Source: Phlyctochytrium arcticum (Eukaryota; Chytridiomycota; Chytridiomycetes; Chytridiales; Chytridiaceae). Taken from it: 64,000 bases of DNA. The DNA is taken from NCBI GenBank assembly GCA_025602905.1, contig JAHLKI010000017.1, positions 248,001-312,000 of the forward strand. The letters are read 5' to 3'. The notes beneath the pieces are model-generated. The model searched no databases, was not told where the DNA came from, and saw only the letters and a program-made list of their open reading frames with translations. Both the position numbers and the translations under genes were made by a program. Positions 49,201 through 59,554 of this stretch are shown here, piece after piece; the first letter of the stretch is position 1, and every line of letters begins with the position of its first letter.

Positions 49201-49682
49201 CACCGCTCTTGTTGGCCGGTAGCGCGCCGACTGGGACGGGAAACAGTATGGGAAATCTTATGGCTGGCCCATCAGGAGCAGACCGGCGCTCGGACGGCGC
49301 TGGAAATAATACTGCTGCTGCCGGATCAGGCACGGCCAGTACGCCGGGGTACGTTGTGATGCGATACTCTAAGGAAACGGGATACGTCAGAACAGAAGAT
49401 GGAACACCTACAGCTGGTGCGGCTCCGGCCGGTTCTGGGACCGCGAATCCTGCCGCCAGTCGTGTGAATGGATCTGCCTCTTTAGCACTCACGACCCTCC
49501 CGACCACATCGCCCGTCATAAAGGTCGAAATCGCGCCCTTTCGACGAGACTCGACCACTACAGCCGCCAGCAGCTCGGCCTCGACGCTTCCGTCACCCGC
49601 TGTATCAACAACCTCCTTATCCCGCCCCCCGCAACCATCCCACACTATTCCTACTCCACCCCCCCGCCCCTTAGACGGCTAG
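46242..49682 (+). CDS. KCS1: Inositol hexakisphosphate kinase (Kcs1/IP6K)
   Basis: It pyrophosphorylates InsP6 to 5-InsP7, which links phosphate and energy status to many processes. Exons 46242-46380 and 46444-49682 give 1,125 residues; the intron (46381-46443) is GTGGGT...ATTTAG, phase 1. Starting at the in-frame Met at 46065 would give 1,184; the start is uncertain because a TATA element lies near 45980. The long N-terminal part is Ser/Pro-rich with an acidic run (DEDDDYEDEEDG). Kinase motifs: VGGHASFLRFSDKAICKPLN, the family signature PCILDLKMGSRQHG (PxxxDxKxG, near 48380), ERKCEKSTSKKLGVRICGMQ, ASSLLILYDG and KMIDFANC (IDF). An unusually long, low-complexity tail of about 200 residues follows the domain without interruption. 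Confidence 0.93.
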
Positions 49683-49896
49683 TTTTGATCGCCAAAGTTC
49701 CTCCCCCAGAACACTTTTTGTTAGTTTTGGTTTTGGTGAATTTCTTCTTGTACTTTTTTTCCCGTCTCTACTCTGTGCATTTCTTACTTTCCTTTCCCAT
49801 ATTCTTGATTATACGATTGTTGGTTTTTAAAAAGAAAAATACAAACATTGCTGTGAAAACGCACGCTACAAGATGTCTGTACAATTTGGTCTACGT

Positions 49897-51708
49897 TCAA
49901 GCACCAACTACATCCAATCTCGCGTTGAGATCGCCCAAGTGGGTATGACCCACTTCCCAGCCTAGTGCTGTGAGCTCTGCGACCACATCGTCAAATGTGT
50001 CTTCCACTAGATCGTACGCAATTTGAACCAACTCTACGCGCTTGGCCTCATCGGTGGCCAGTTCGTCATTGGCGTGAACAGCGCATAGGGCTCGCACAAT
50101 GGATGCGTGATAAAATCCTTTGAGGAGGTCCAGAGGTGTAGCCGCTGGCGTAAACCAGCAGCAGACATGAATGGGTGAGGCGGCTCGCTTGGATGCGCCC
50201 GCGGAGAAGAGGGACATGATCCGTTTTTTTGGAACGGTGGTGACAGTCGGCGAAATGAGAACGCGATAATTTTCCTTTTCGCCGCCCTTGCCCATTAGTG
50301 TGCCAGCCAGGAAATCGGCCCAAGCTGATCGGGTGGACAGGGCGTGTAACCGGCGTTGGAGAAGGGGTTCTAGGGCAAGTGGAGTTGAAAAGGGTGAGAT
50401 GTGTTTAAAGATGAAATGTTCTTGGCCAGAGACTGTTTCGGGATTGGGAAGAGCGGGGAGAGCAACTGTGGCGAATGGCTTTGAAGCGCGGTTGCGAACA
50501 AGGGCATGAACCCGATCGTAAAAGAGGGACTCGCTTCGTTCCAGATTGAATGAACGCGTGACGACCGCTTCATTGGCGCGGTATGCACACCACATGTTGA
50601 CCGCGCATAGTGGAATAAAGACACTGATGAGCGTTGCCGGGTGCGTCCCCACTGCCCAACTCAGTGCCACGCCTCCGGCCGTACCAACCAATCCTGCGGC
50701 AGTCGACTGCGCACCAGCTTTGGCAGTTACGTCTCCAAGGTTGTCCTCCTTGGAAAAGCCCTTGTGCATGGATGCTCTGGTTGCTGAGGCTGCGAGCCAG
50801 CCAATGTTTTTGCAAATGTTGGAAAGGGAGGCCATGGGAATAAACAAATGCGGGACCAGGGGCGTCAAGAGTTCGGCTACCGTTGCAACTTGAATGGCGG
50901 CTGCAGCCAGAAATCGGTAGCGTTTAGGATTAGAATCGAATCGGTTGGCTGTTACGCCCGCGTACAGCACTCCGCCCAATAGCCCAAATCCATCTTTGAT
51001 GATCCAGTTGGTAGTTGCAGCCAATCCTGCGGCAGCGGCAGCGCCCATGCCCAGAGCGTGTAAAAGGGCTTGTGTTGACAGTGTTCCCGTCAAGGTACCA
51101 GTGACGGCGTGAAGGAATGAGTAGATGGTATAGGGGGTATAGTCACGCGAGACACTGTGAGGATAGCCTTTGGGGAGGAATCCCATGGCAAGCTTATCCC
51201 TGACCTGCCCTACTAGTGATCGATACACTGCCATTGGGGATCGGCCTAGCAAGCCTGTATCTGCTACTCCTCCCGCTGCAGAAGTCGTCGTACTCGTTGT
51301 TGTTGTCCTCCCAGAGCCATCAATGTCATGGGCAATCACACGACGACTGACTTTCCAAGAATCCTTTTGGGTGATTTGAGCATCCAAGCGCATGACTGTC
51401 CATACAGTATTTTCACCGCGATGGATCCGTTGTCTAACTTGCAATTCGCCGCGACGACCACTGGACACATTGCCCGCAATGTTGCCGGTTTGGCCTGGTG
51501 CCTGACGTGTTGCTGCTCCAGGGATGGACTCGGACCCAGACTCGGACCCCGCAATGCTCGATTTTGCTCTTTTTCCAATAGAACCACCAGAGATGGTACT
51601 CTCTAGAGATCCCCGCCTTCCCTTTGATGCACCTGGTTTTCCCCAAAGCCGGCGGAACCGGCACGGCAAGCACACTGTCGTTGCGCGTTGGAAAAACAAG
51701 TCGTGCAT
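49897..51708 (-). CDS. RUS1/DUF647 family protein (C16orf58/RUSF1-like)
   Basis: A single-exon gene of 603 residues. The N-terminus is basic (ATTVCLPCRFRRLWGKPG), compatible with a mitochondrial presequence. The RUS domain spans about residues 165-420 and starts with the typical FLPKGYPHSVSRDYTPYTIY. It continues with TNWIIKDGFGLLGGVLYAG, NRFDSNPKRYRF and ASLSNICKNIGWLAASATRA, and includes several hydrophobic helices. Plant members (Root UVB Sensitive) act in UV-B and vitamin B6 responses; the fungal and animal role is unknown. The stop lies 215 bases after the convergent KCS1 stop. The start is the only Met before the domain that gives a plausible N-terminus. Confidence 0.9.
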   Translation of the reverse strand: MHDLFFQRATTVCLPCRFRRLWGKPGASKGRRGSLESTISGGSIGKRAKSSIAGSESGSESIPGAATRQAPGQTGNIAGNVSSGRRGELQVRQRIHRGENTVWTVMRLDAQITQKDSWKVSRRVIAHDIDGSGRTTTTSTTTSAAGGVADTGLLGRSPMAVYRSLVGQVRDKLAMGFLPKGYPHSVSRDYTPYTIYSFLHAVTGTLTGTLSTQALLHALGMGAAAAAGLAATTNWIIKDGFGLLGGVLYAGVTANRFDSNPKRYRFLAAAAIQVATVAELLTPLVPHLFIPMASLSNICKNIGWLAASATRASMHKGFSKEDNLGDVTAKAGAQSTAAGLVGTAGGVALSWAVGTHPATLISVFIPLCAVNMWCAYRANEAVVTRSFNLERSESLFYDRVHALVRNRASKPFATVALPALPNPETVSGQEHFIFKHISPFSTPLALEPLLQRRLHALSTRSAWADFLAGTLMGKGGEKENYRVLISPTVTTVPKKRIMSLFSAGASKRAASPIHVCCWFTPAATPLDLLKGFYHASIVRALCAVHANDELATDEAKRVELVQIAYDLVEDTFDDVVAELTALGWEVGHTHLGDLNARLDVVGA

Positions 51709-52594
51709 ATTGCCCTTTAGCTGCCCCCAAAATCTACCCTACAATCAGCATGATTAGCCATAGAGTTCCATTCTAAGCTCTTTGGAAAACCCACCCTGGA
51801 ATGCCTGCTCCCACGGAAGAAAAAAAGTAGAGATCCCTTCCGAGATCCCGGTGGCAGCTTTTTGCCCCTTGAATTTCGAGCCCCGCGTGTTTGTTCATTT
51901 AGCCCAAAGCAGCCAGATGAGCCACACGTGACCATTATTTTTTTGTATCTTGGCCAAAACGAAATCTTTTTTACCTTTGGACAGTCTCTCCTTCTTTTTC
52001 CCCCAACAGCATCGCTGCAGGTAAATATCTCGGTTTTTAACAACTTTTCGTAGCAGCAACCGTCTAGTTTCGTTTTTGTGTGCAATGATTGAACCAGTTA
52101 TATCCATTCTCCGACCGGGACCGCTGTGGATGCACCTCCTTCATGGCCCTTGCGCGAAGGTTTTCTGACCGCAAGTCAAGTGGGGGGCGGGGTAGACATG
52201 GGACTCTTGCTTGTTGCTGTTCACGCTCTTTGCTCTGCTCACTCTGTGGGTACATGGCTGTCGGCTGTTGGTGGGATTGGGGCTGGACTTTCTGGGATTG
52301 GACTGGTGTGTTTGGGCATGTTGTGTTGGTGGTAATCTCTCGAGGTTTTCCCTGGCTGCTGCTTGGATATGCTAGGACGGTTCTGGGATTTGCCTTGTAT
52401 GCTCTTGTTCTGCTGATAGTTGTGGTCATGGTTGTGAAGGGTAGAATGGTATTGGCGGGGTTAATGGTCTTAGTGACGAACCTTTGACTCTGAGCACACA
52501 AAAACAAAGACCTAGATGTTGTATCTTGCTGCGGGCTGGTTTCGTTCTCCATGAACCAGAGACTCATTTTCTTTGCCCTTGTAGATTCATCACG
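51709..52594. other. Divergent region RUS1-like / NOP10 with likely NOP10 leader intron
   Basis: The G/T-rich second half (52130-52480) and the CCCTTGTAG just before the NOP10 start look like a leader intron ending at about 52583. A 207-codon minus-strand frame (52064-52687) overlaps the NOP10 first exon and is Gln/Ser/Thr-rich without family signal, so it is not called. Confidence 0.4.
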
Positions 52595-52845
52595 ATGCAT
52601 TTGATGTACTACCTCAATGCCGAAGGCAAGCGTGTTTACACGCTCAAGAAGCTCACTCCCGACGGTGCCGTCACCCAATCCGCTCACCCAGGTATGCTTT
52701 TTCTTTCACTATTTGACCATCGAGCATGTTCTCATCTTCTTTTACAGCTCGTTTCTCCCCTGATGACAAGTACTCCCGCCACCGTGTCACACTGAAGCGC
52801 CGTTTCGGCCTTTTGCCAACACAACAAGCTCTCCGTCAGTCATAG
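52595..52845 (+). CDS. NOP10: H/ACA snoRNP protein Nop10
   Basis: Exons 52595-52691 and 52748-52845 encode 64 residues; the intron (52692-52747) is GTATGC...TTACAG, phase 1. The protein is almost a consensus Nop10: [19 protein letters not shown], then [20 protein letters not shown] and [10 protein letters not shown]. It binds Cbf5/dyskerin in H/ACA particles that make pseudouridine in rRNA, in the nucleolus. The fungal form lacks the zinc ribbon Cys of archaeal Nop10, as expected. A short QALRQS tail extends beyond the usual end. Confidence 0.97.
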
Positions 52846-53128
52846 ACGGTGTCTACCTTGATTCCCTATTCCCCCGCCGCCCATCACATCATCACACACA
52901 TTCACTAGCGTGCTCCTCACTCACCCACATGCGCGCATCTCTATCCTCCGTACACATCTGGAATCATTGTCCGTTGACAATCTTTTCCCTTCTAGTCCAT
53001 ACTTTTGTTCCGTTCCTTTTGTATAGATAATTTAATTCAAATTTTACTTTCTGAAGCCAACATTCTGCCGACGTTTGACTAGGTACAATTCTATTTGGGA
53101 TAGATACAAGACGATGTTGGGGTATCTA

Positions 53129-54356
53129 TTATGCCCCTCCTGCTGCAACAGCTCCCAGTGGTGGCAAATTTCCTGGCCGCCCTTCCATCTCGGCCGTGAT
53201 CTGCGACAGATCCAGAATAAACTGCTGGATCTTGTCCAGCTGAACGAGTGTATCACTCGTCGTGTTGAGCCGGTTGTTGAGATGCGACTTGACCAAATTG
53301 AAGAGATTATTGGTTGCCCTACCCAATATCAGGATCACTGGAGAAGAAGAGAAGAGCAACATGGAACTCACATCTTGATCTGCCCCAACAACAATGACTT
53401 TTGCGTCGCATTATTCATGGTCTGATCACATTCGGACTGCCATTTCGCACTCCGACTTTGCAATTCCTCTAGCCGTGTCTGCAGTTTCGCCACATCGTTG
53501 TTGTAGTTCAAGATGGTATTGTTCTTTTCCTCTGTCGAATGGATAAAACTCATCCGGTCATGTTCTGTTCGGTCCGATGCTTCTCTGGCCCGCTCCAGTA
53601 ATTCCGCATTCGTGGCTGCCAAGGTATCAAATCGGCCAATGATATCCTTGACTTCGCCAAACTCTTCTACATTCTCCAGAACGGCCTCGAGGAAGCGTTG
53701 ATATGAAAGATCTAAGCATCTTATGAGCCTCCACACATGGAAGATCAAGTTCGGCATACGCACTGGTATCCACAGATTGGAGTTGCCGATCCTTCTTTCC
53801 AGAGAGATGGTTGATGGTATCCCGTAAATTATAGATATCCACTTCTTTCTGTTCGCGGGTCTTGCGCTCATCAAGTGCTTTCTTGATGGCACGTGTACGT
53901 TTTGCATCATTTTCCTAGTATCATCTCAATCATAAATAACCGGTCCAACACTAGACCAATGATCCAAAGTAATACCTTGAGGAATTTGTCAAATTTCATC
54001 AAACTTTCTTTCAACTGCGTCTCCTTTCGAGCCAGCTCTTCTCGTCGTTGGGCCAAGGACTCAATCTTCATAGCAAATTCCTCTTTTTGCTGATTAAGTC
54101 CATTCTCGACTTCCAGCATCTCTCGCCGCTTCTCCAGAAGTTTGGTGGCTGGCGTCAGGTCATGGTCTTCTTGCTCTGGGACTTTGCTGTTTTACCCAAG
54201 GTCAGGTATCAATGAAGAGGATGGGAGAAAATGATATCGTCAATTGAGTGCTTATAACCTCCCCCGCGCACACGATTAGAAAGTATCATACATGAAGAGC
54301 TTCTTTTCCATATTGACCCGAAAGTATTCTTCCACATTTGCCAGGTTGGACGCCAT
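53129..54356 (-). CDS. CFAP73: CCDC42/CFAP73-like axonemal coiled-coil protein (DUF4200)
   Basis: Exons 54356-54292, 54186-53976, 53914-53764, 53711-53372 and 53318-53129 give 318 residues, matching human CCDC42 (316). All four introns are GT-AG (105, 61, 52 and 53 nt) and keep frame. Almost the whole protein is coiled coil, with the family pattern KLLEKRREMLEVENGLNQQK, EELARKETQLKESLMKFDKF, ENDAKRTRAIKKALDERKTR, SYQRFLEAVLENVEEF and ATNNLFNLVKSH. CFAP73 (Chlamydomonas MIA2) and CCDC42 belong to the modifier of inner arms complex or sperm tail structures. Its presence means the organism builds motile flagella and is the best lineage clue here. A WD40 gene diverges from the same 396-bp region. 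Confidence 0.88.
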
Positions 54357-54752
54357 CTTGACGCCGCTCCAATAGTTACTGTTGTCGTAAAGTCCAGATT
54401 TTTACAAGTTTTTGCTTGTCTAGCTGGCCAACAGCCAACGCTTCAGGGTCCTGTCCGATAGGGTAAAATGAGTAAGGGTAGGAAGGTTTAGTCTAACTTT
54501 ACGGGTGGTGGATTCTGATGCCAATTGTCGGAGTTTCGTGGCGCAGCCGTAGGGTAATCTACTAATCCGCGGACCTTTGGGCAAATTGCCAAATTCGCGT
54601 CAAAGTGCACTGAAAGGCCATGATTCTGAGCCCCTCTATGAACAACCAGGGTATAGATATCACCACTGCGCTAACAGCTATTGGAATTCTTGCCGGCCGC
54701 GCGTCCCTGAAGCTGGTCGACAAGCTGGAAAAGTATCGGGAGGAGAAGAAAG
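54357..54752. promoter_or_regulatory. Bidirectional promoter CFAP73 / WD40 gene, with a 52-codon upstream ORF
   Basis: A plus-strand frame at 54620-54778 (MILSPSMNNQGIDITTALTA...) overlaps the WD40 start codon in another frame and ends just inside its first intron. It has a coding look (RASLKLVDKLEKYREEKKD). It may be a regulatory upstream ORF or an alternative first exon. No convincing X-box (RFX site) was found. Confidence 0.4.
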
Positions 54753-56094
54753 ATGCCGAGCGGGACCGTAATCGGTAAGGTGTAATAATTGCCGTCCAGG
54801 ATGAAAAGAGGGAGGACTGATCATATTTTTTGTTGAATGGTATATAGGCGGAGGCGGATATGGCCGGACAAATTACCTTCCTCCACATCTGTACCTACCT
54901 GCTCCCACCACCAATCCTCCTCCTCCCAAATCTAATGCACTTATACCCACATCACGCCCAGCATCGCATACATTATCCCTCTCTGAACGCCCGCTGATAT
55001 GTCTGGACATACATCCTGCTACTGGCCGGTTCGTTGTTGCATCTTCAGATCATGCCCTTTACCTAGTCTCAGTCACACCTAACGGGCCCCAGCTGGATCG
55101 AACGTTATACAACAAACGACATGGACACTCTGAGTGGGTAACCTGTTGCGCGTCACTTCCCTCGGGACGCGTCGTCTCGGGTGGAATGGATTCTCGAGTG
55201 CTGCTATGGGACGCCCGGGCACCCACCTCCCAAGTCCTGTCTGGCCACGAAGGGTCTATAACCAGCGTCAAAGCCGATGCGGGTGAGCGTCTCGTGGTGT
55301 CGAGTGCGTATGATGGTACAGTGCGTGCCTGGGACGTTGGGAGGGGTGGTAAAGAGATGGGAATATGGGGTGGCGACGTTGACGGTGCGTTAGCCAAGGG
55401 TGACTACATGGCAACAACGCGCAACCCCGTCCTGGATTTCGTATGGGATTCCGGGTCTGAGAACGGCTCTCGTGAGCGGCTGCTGACTTGCACCAAGGAT
55501 GGGCGGGTCATGGTCTTTGATATGGCGGCCAGCAAGTCTGCGCCGCTGGCAGTGATTCGGGGGCATTCAGGGCCGGTACGGACCGTCTTGGTCGGAAAAC
55601 ATCCGCAGTTGATTACGTCGGCCGGCAACTTGGATGGGTGTCTTCGTACATTTGATTTACGAATACCCCCAGAGAAGGGGAGATGTGTGCGAAAGGTTGA
55701 AGGATTGCATGCGGGAGGTGTGACGGGGCTAATTCATTGCGGAGATGAGATGTTGGTGAGCAGTGGGGGTGCTGACGGGACCATCAAGTTTCTTGACCGC
55801 AAATCCCTCAAGACGATTCATGTTGTCGAAGCAGCAACACAGTACCCCGTGGGATCTCCTGCGGCCTCTGCGCACGGCATGACAATTGATGGATCCACAT
55901 TGTACTCAACTTGGGGCAACGGCCGTATGCTTGCTCACAACATTGATTCTCATGCATTGATGGCGGAATTTGCTGATCCACTAATCAAAAACGCCTTGCG
56001 CGGGATCCATGTCACGACCAACGACAAGCAAGGAACATCCCATCTTGTAGGAGTTGGCGACGATGGACTCTTTGCAGTATGGGATCTATCTTAG
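54753..56094 (+). CDS. WD40-repeat protein
   Basis: Exons 54753-54774 and 54848-56094 give 422 residues; the intron (54775-54847, GTAAGG...ATATAG) is phase 1. The start (MPSGTVIGGGGYGRTNYLPP) is inferred from the only frame that joins the big exon. About six or seven beta-propeller repeats are visible: PLICLDIHPATGRFVVAS, SEWVTCCASLPSGRVVSGGM (then DSRVLLWD), VLSGHEGSITSVKADA...DGTVRAWD, LLTCTKDGRVMVFD, VIRGHSGPVRTVLVG, MLVSSGGADGTIKFLD and LVGVGDDGLFAVWD. It ends at the last blade. It could be a flagellar WD protein, given its divergent CFAP73 neighbour, but sequence alone does not place it. Confidence 0.82.
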
Positions 56095-56207
56095 ATGTAT
56101 GCTACAACATATAATCCCTTCCCACTTCTACGTCCGCCACTATGTACATATGTTCCTCCTTATACTTCTTATTTACACGTCAGATCTGAGTACTGGTCAA
56201 ACTACCC

Positions 56208-57968
56208 TTATACAATGGATAACCGAAATTGCGCAACTAAAGGAATGTGGTCGCTCGGCGCTGAAGGGGACGGCATTTTTCCACACTGTTGTGCGAGTGG
56301 GGTCGCCAGACATCGTAAACACTCCAACACAGTTTGTTGATACCTTTGCCGCTGCTGTGGGTCCGTTGTGGCAGATGATGTCGTGTTGAGACCACCAAAA
56401 AAGATGAAATCGACCAGATCCTGATCCGAATCATGCCACGACGTAAACATACGCGAACCGTCTGTAGGATGCTTGTATGGAGCATAGACTGATGCAAAAT
56501 CGAACGGGTGAGAAATAATTGCAGAATGCTGAGGAGGTGTCACTTTAGGCTGGATGGATACGGGTATAATGTTTTCCTGGCCTGCATTGGCCATTATTCC
56601 TTCATGGCAAGCGGCTCGAAATGGAAACGATGCGCTGTCCTTGCCAACGTACGCCAACGCTCGGCTAAATTGGCCAGACATGGTCTTGTTAGATCCATCG
56701 CGTATATCCATCACTCCAGTAGTGAGAAAGTGGTACAGCATGCTGGCAGGAGTCAAATTGAAATCTCCACATAGGACTACCAAAGCATTGAATTAGACGA
56801 TAATGGATAAGTGAATTCGCCCAGCGTGTCTTACCAACGGGGATGGTAGCATTTATCTTTGCCTCATGTGTTTGTACCAGTAAACGCATTCGCTCAGTCA
56901 ACATTTGTATTTGCGCTAGTTTGACTTCTCCACGTTTGGGCGACCACACCAAATGGGTCGTTGCCACACATATCTTGCGCTCTGGCAAGAAGTTTAAATC
57001 CTGCGTCCATGTTTCAAAGCACAAATAGTCAGTACTCACTGAGATGCGGAATTGACAGGATCATGACAATCGCAGCATTATCCTTGTTGGGATGATAATT
57101 AATGTGCTCGCACGCATCTACCTCAAATCTATTTGCGTTTGTTGTGAGCGACACATATACGCGTAATCTTGGCATAGGTGCGCATCTTACATTGAGGATT
57201 TTGCAAATAAAGCAACCCCATCAATCTTGGCACCAGTACAGCGAACATATGTTCCTTTGTAGCCAAGTTGGGTCATCTGTTGCTCAAAATATTGAAAACA
57301 GACATCATCTATTTCTTGTAGGCAGACGATTTCGCTCTTTCTGGCTAAAGCAAACAGTAAGCACACAAAGATGGATGAAACGAACGCGTCAAAGGCTCTC
57401 ACACCCGCAATGTCCTTGACAAGATTTGGTCCTCGAAAAGACCAACTAAGAACATCGCGTCCATGCTTGCGTTGCTGAGTGTTATACAAGTACATATTTT
57501 TGGCAGCAAGAGAAGGTGCGAGACAATTGTAGGACATGACTGTAAATGTAACGTCTGCAAGTCGGAAATAAACAAATGACATATGGCATGTTTGCATTGC
57601 TGTAGGGAAATTACCATTGACTGAGGATTCGGGAAGCGCTGGTGGTTCATTGGGCATCCACACTCGTTCTAACGGAGTAAATACAGTGGGTAAAGGTCGT
57701 GGACCGCTCGTGGTCGGTGATCATCTCTTTGACCTCGAAACGGCGCTTCTGCCCGAGAGTTGGCAGGATATGGATGTCTGTGATGGCCCCGACTTCCTTG
57801 GTGGCCTCCACCAGAAGTAGGTCCCCCCCCGGCTCGCCCGCCTCGATGATTTGCTCCCCGCCAGGTACGTGTGGGAGGATCCTCACTTGACGTGTGTTCG
57901 CGGTTCTGATTATGTTGACCACCGCGGCCGCCCCTTCCCCTCCCACGACGAGATCCGTGCGACTCCAT
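56208..57968 (-). CDS. ANGEL/Ccr4-like endonuclease-exonuclease-phosphatase family nuclease
   Basis: Exons: 57968-57734, 57668-57615, 57554-57405, 57344-57191, 57128-57040, 56981-56835, 56776-56208; 465 residues, six introns of 58-65 nt, all in frame. The N-terminus is Arg/Gly-rich (SRRGRGRGGRGGQHNQN). The catalytic domain has VMSYNCLAPSLA, IVCLQEIDDV (metal-binding Glu), TTHLVWSPKRGEVKLAQIQM, LCGDFNLTP (Asp/Asn) and SDHIPLVAQF (Asp/His), i.e. the full active-site set. The order and spacing fit ANGEL-type enzymes, which have 2',3'-cyclic phosphatase or mRNA-decay roles, better than Ccr4, since no leucine-rich repeat is present. Yeast Ngl proteins are the alternative. The 57-bp gap at 56982-57039 must be an intron, as the frame changes across it. 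Confidence 0.87.
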
Positions 57969-58531
57969 TATGTGCGTTCTGCAACAACTTGAGGCCAATC
58001 TTTGTATGCAACCAATCTGTCGTTTCCACATTTGACAGCAGCTTCCAAATTCCCGCGCTGAGAGCTCTCATACATGAGTGGCGCATGCAGACCACGTGAG
58101 CAACTTTTTGCCTATAAATTTTTCAAATTCGTTTCGGGCCTTTCGGCACATCCAGGTTTCGACCAAACTTTTCGTATTTCCGCAATCGACGACAATCCTG
58201 ACCAGAAACTCATTCCTTTTGGCGCATATGTGCAGATCTTGAGCTCCACGTTTGGCAAAAGCAATGGATGATCTGGGTAGGACGGATGCCGCGAACGACC
58301 TCGATCCAAGAAGGCACACTCATCGTGATGAATTACATGCTACTTAAACCCAGCTCTTCGAGGCGGTTTCCTTTGGGGGATATGCCATTGAGACTACTGT
58401 TTAATCTGACACTGAGTGTGCGCTTCTGGGGGTCTCGTTCATTGGTCGATTGTTGTGATTGCTCCAAAGTACCATGCCGGCCGAGTATTCACACAAAGCT
58501 ATGAACTAGCTACCTCCTACACAAAGACTAT
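57969..58531. other. Intergenic region upstream of the ANGEL-like gene
   Basis: Promoter of the ANGEL-like gene and, from about 58385, the first copy of a duplicated segment. Overlapping short frames on both strands around 58070-58320 are open but show no family signal. Confidence 0.4.
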
Positions 58532-58620
58532 TTACAGGCACAGGCACGACGGATCGGCGTGCTCGTGCTCGAAAGTCTTGTGCCATTCGTACAATCCCAC
58601 CTGCAATCCCACAATAAAAG
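58385..58620. repeat. Segmental duplicate, second copy at 60160-60375
   Basis: Both copies share TTAATCTGACACTGA, CTATGAACTA-like and TCTTGTGCCATTCGTACAAT, about 1,770 bases apart. Each lies at the 3' end of a copy of the same membrane-protein gene. Confidence 0.75.
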
Positions 58621-58720
58621 TCTGAGTAAAAGGAATGAAAGTCCTGTCACCAGAAAATTCCCAGAAAGTTGGCAGAAACCAGGGCAGAAACAGCGGACAG
58701 GTGGCTGAGAAGATCATAGA
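58532..58720 (-). pseudogene. Partial copy of the 3' end of the 60304-61543 membrane-protein gene
   Basis: The frame ends GLYEWHKTFEHEHADPSC, nearly identical to GLYEWHKTVEHDDPSC at the end of the intact gene, and is preceded by a hydrophobic stretch (FSATCPLFLPWFLPTFWEFS). The 3' flank is also copied (58385-58620 against 60160-60375). No upstream exons corresponding to the other membrane segments were found between 58720 and 58815, so only the last exon's end was copied or survives. The copy carries small insertions relative to the source. Confidence 0.65.
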
Positions 58721-58756
58721 TCAGCAAACTGTCAAAGCTGTCAAAACTTCTGACTT

Positions 58757-58770
58757 CAATATATAACGGG
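58757..58770 (+). promoter_or_regulatory. TATA element of the 58815 gene
   Basis: TTCAATATATAACGGG lies about 50 bases before the ATG at 58815, so the leader would be about 20-25 bases. A TATA this close with a short leader is a strong promoter arrangement. Confidence 0.5.
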
Positions 58771-58814
58771 ATCCAAAACGAGGTGGAAAAAAAGTCATCA
58801 AACTCCATCCAACA

Positions 58815-59132
58815 ATGCCTCCAGCCTACCCCCTCACTCGTATGGCAGGAATCGACTTTGATACCTTCAAGAACGACTGGGTTGCTCCGGAGCTGCACGG
58901 GAACCCCGCAACCATCTATGATATCGACAGGGAGTCCACGGCCAAAGCCAGTATTGAGAAACTCAGTCGTGCACGCCAGCAGCTTCCCACAGGCGTTTTG
59001 CGTATGCATGGAGTGGGGCTCAAGATCGATGGGCGGTCTTCTCTGTACGAAATGTGGTGGCTGAACAGCGGATACTATGCGGTCGACATCAACGATCGTT
59101 CATTTGTTGCCAGAGCTGGACCTCCACTTTGA
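58815..59132 (+). CDS. Hypothetical protein, 105 residues
   Basis: A single-exon frame with a good start context (ACAATGCCT) and a TATA element just upstream. It lacks a signal peptide, membrane segment and Cys. Sequence such as FKNDWVAPELHGNPATIYDI, LPTGVLRMHGVGLKIDG and YEMWWLNSGYYAVDINDR looks like a folded globular domain and not low complexity. No family is recognised. Its last 58 bases overlap, tail to tail, a possible small gene on the other strand. Confidence 0.55.
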   Translation: MPPAYPLTRMAGIDFDTFKNDWVAPELHGNPATIYDIDRESTAKASIEKLSRARQQLPTGVLRMHGVGLKIDGRSSLYEMWWLNSGYYAVDINDRSFVARAGPPL

Positions 59133-59296
59133 TCGAGAGCCCCATAGCGTAGTCTTTGCTTTTTTTCATCCTGTATATACTTTTTACCAATTGATGCGAG
59201 TGAAGGGTCATTCATATGCTGTTGCGCGAAAAACATGCAAAACAATATCGGGCATGTTCCTAACACCACCAACGACATTACAACGAGCTTGAACAT
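59075..59296 (-). CDS. Possible 73-residue single-membrane-span protein
   Basis: From the Met at 59296 the protein begins MFKLVVMSLVVLGTCPILFC, a membrane segment, followed by a basic stretch (KKYIQDEKKQRLRYGALD). The layout resembles small ER or V-ATPase assembly proteins such as Vma21, but only one span is present and the match is weak. The frame continues upstream to 59506 without a better start. It could equally be chance. Confidence 0.3.
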   Translation of the reverse strand: MFKLVVMSLVVLGTCPILFCMFFAQQHMNDPSLASIGKKYIQDEKKQRLRYGALDQSGGPALATNERSLMSTA

Positions 59297-59554
59297 GGAA
59301 GCCGACCGTATGTTCAATGTGCGGGAAAAGGATTGTTGGTCCAAGCGGACAGTACGTGAAGCATATCCAGTATGAAACCTCAACAAAAGTACTGGGCGGG
59401 GGTCAATGTTTTTGGACGCAGTTAAGATATCAAGAATCTGATGAGCCGCTTCACATTCACATAATGGAAGAGATGCGGTTGACAAAGCTGTCAGAAGGAT
59501 TTTCAAAGGATTACAAAGGCATATATTCCAAAAGATTACAAGGACAAGATTGGG

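Noticed and set aside
52064..52687. 207-codon minus-strand frame upstream of and across NOP10 exon 1
   Set aside because: Low-complexity Gln/Ser/Thr sequence overlapping a certain gene; better explained by the NOP10 leader intron.
57647..57946. Coding-looking frame with GEQIIEAGEPGGDLLLVEAT on the minus strand
   Set aside because: It shares the DNA of ANGEL-like exon 1 in another frame and lacks an ATG; the Arg/Gly-rich frame joins correctly to the nuclease exons.
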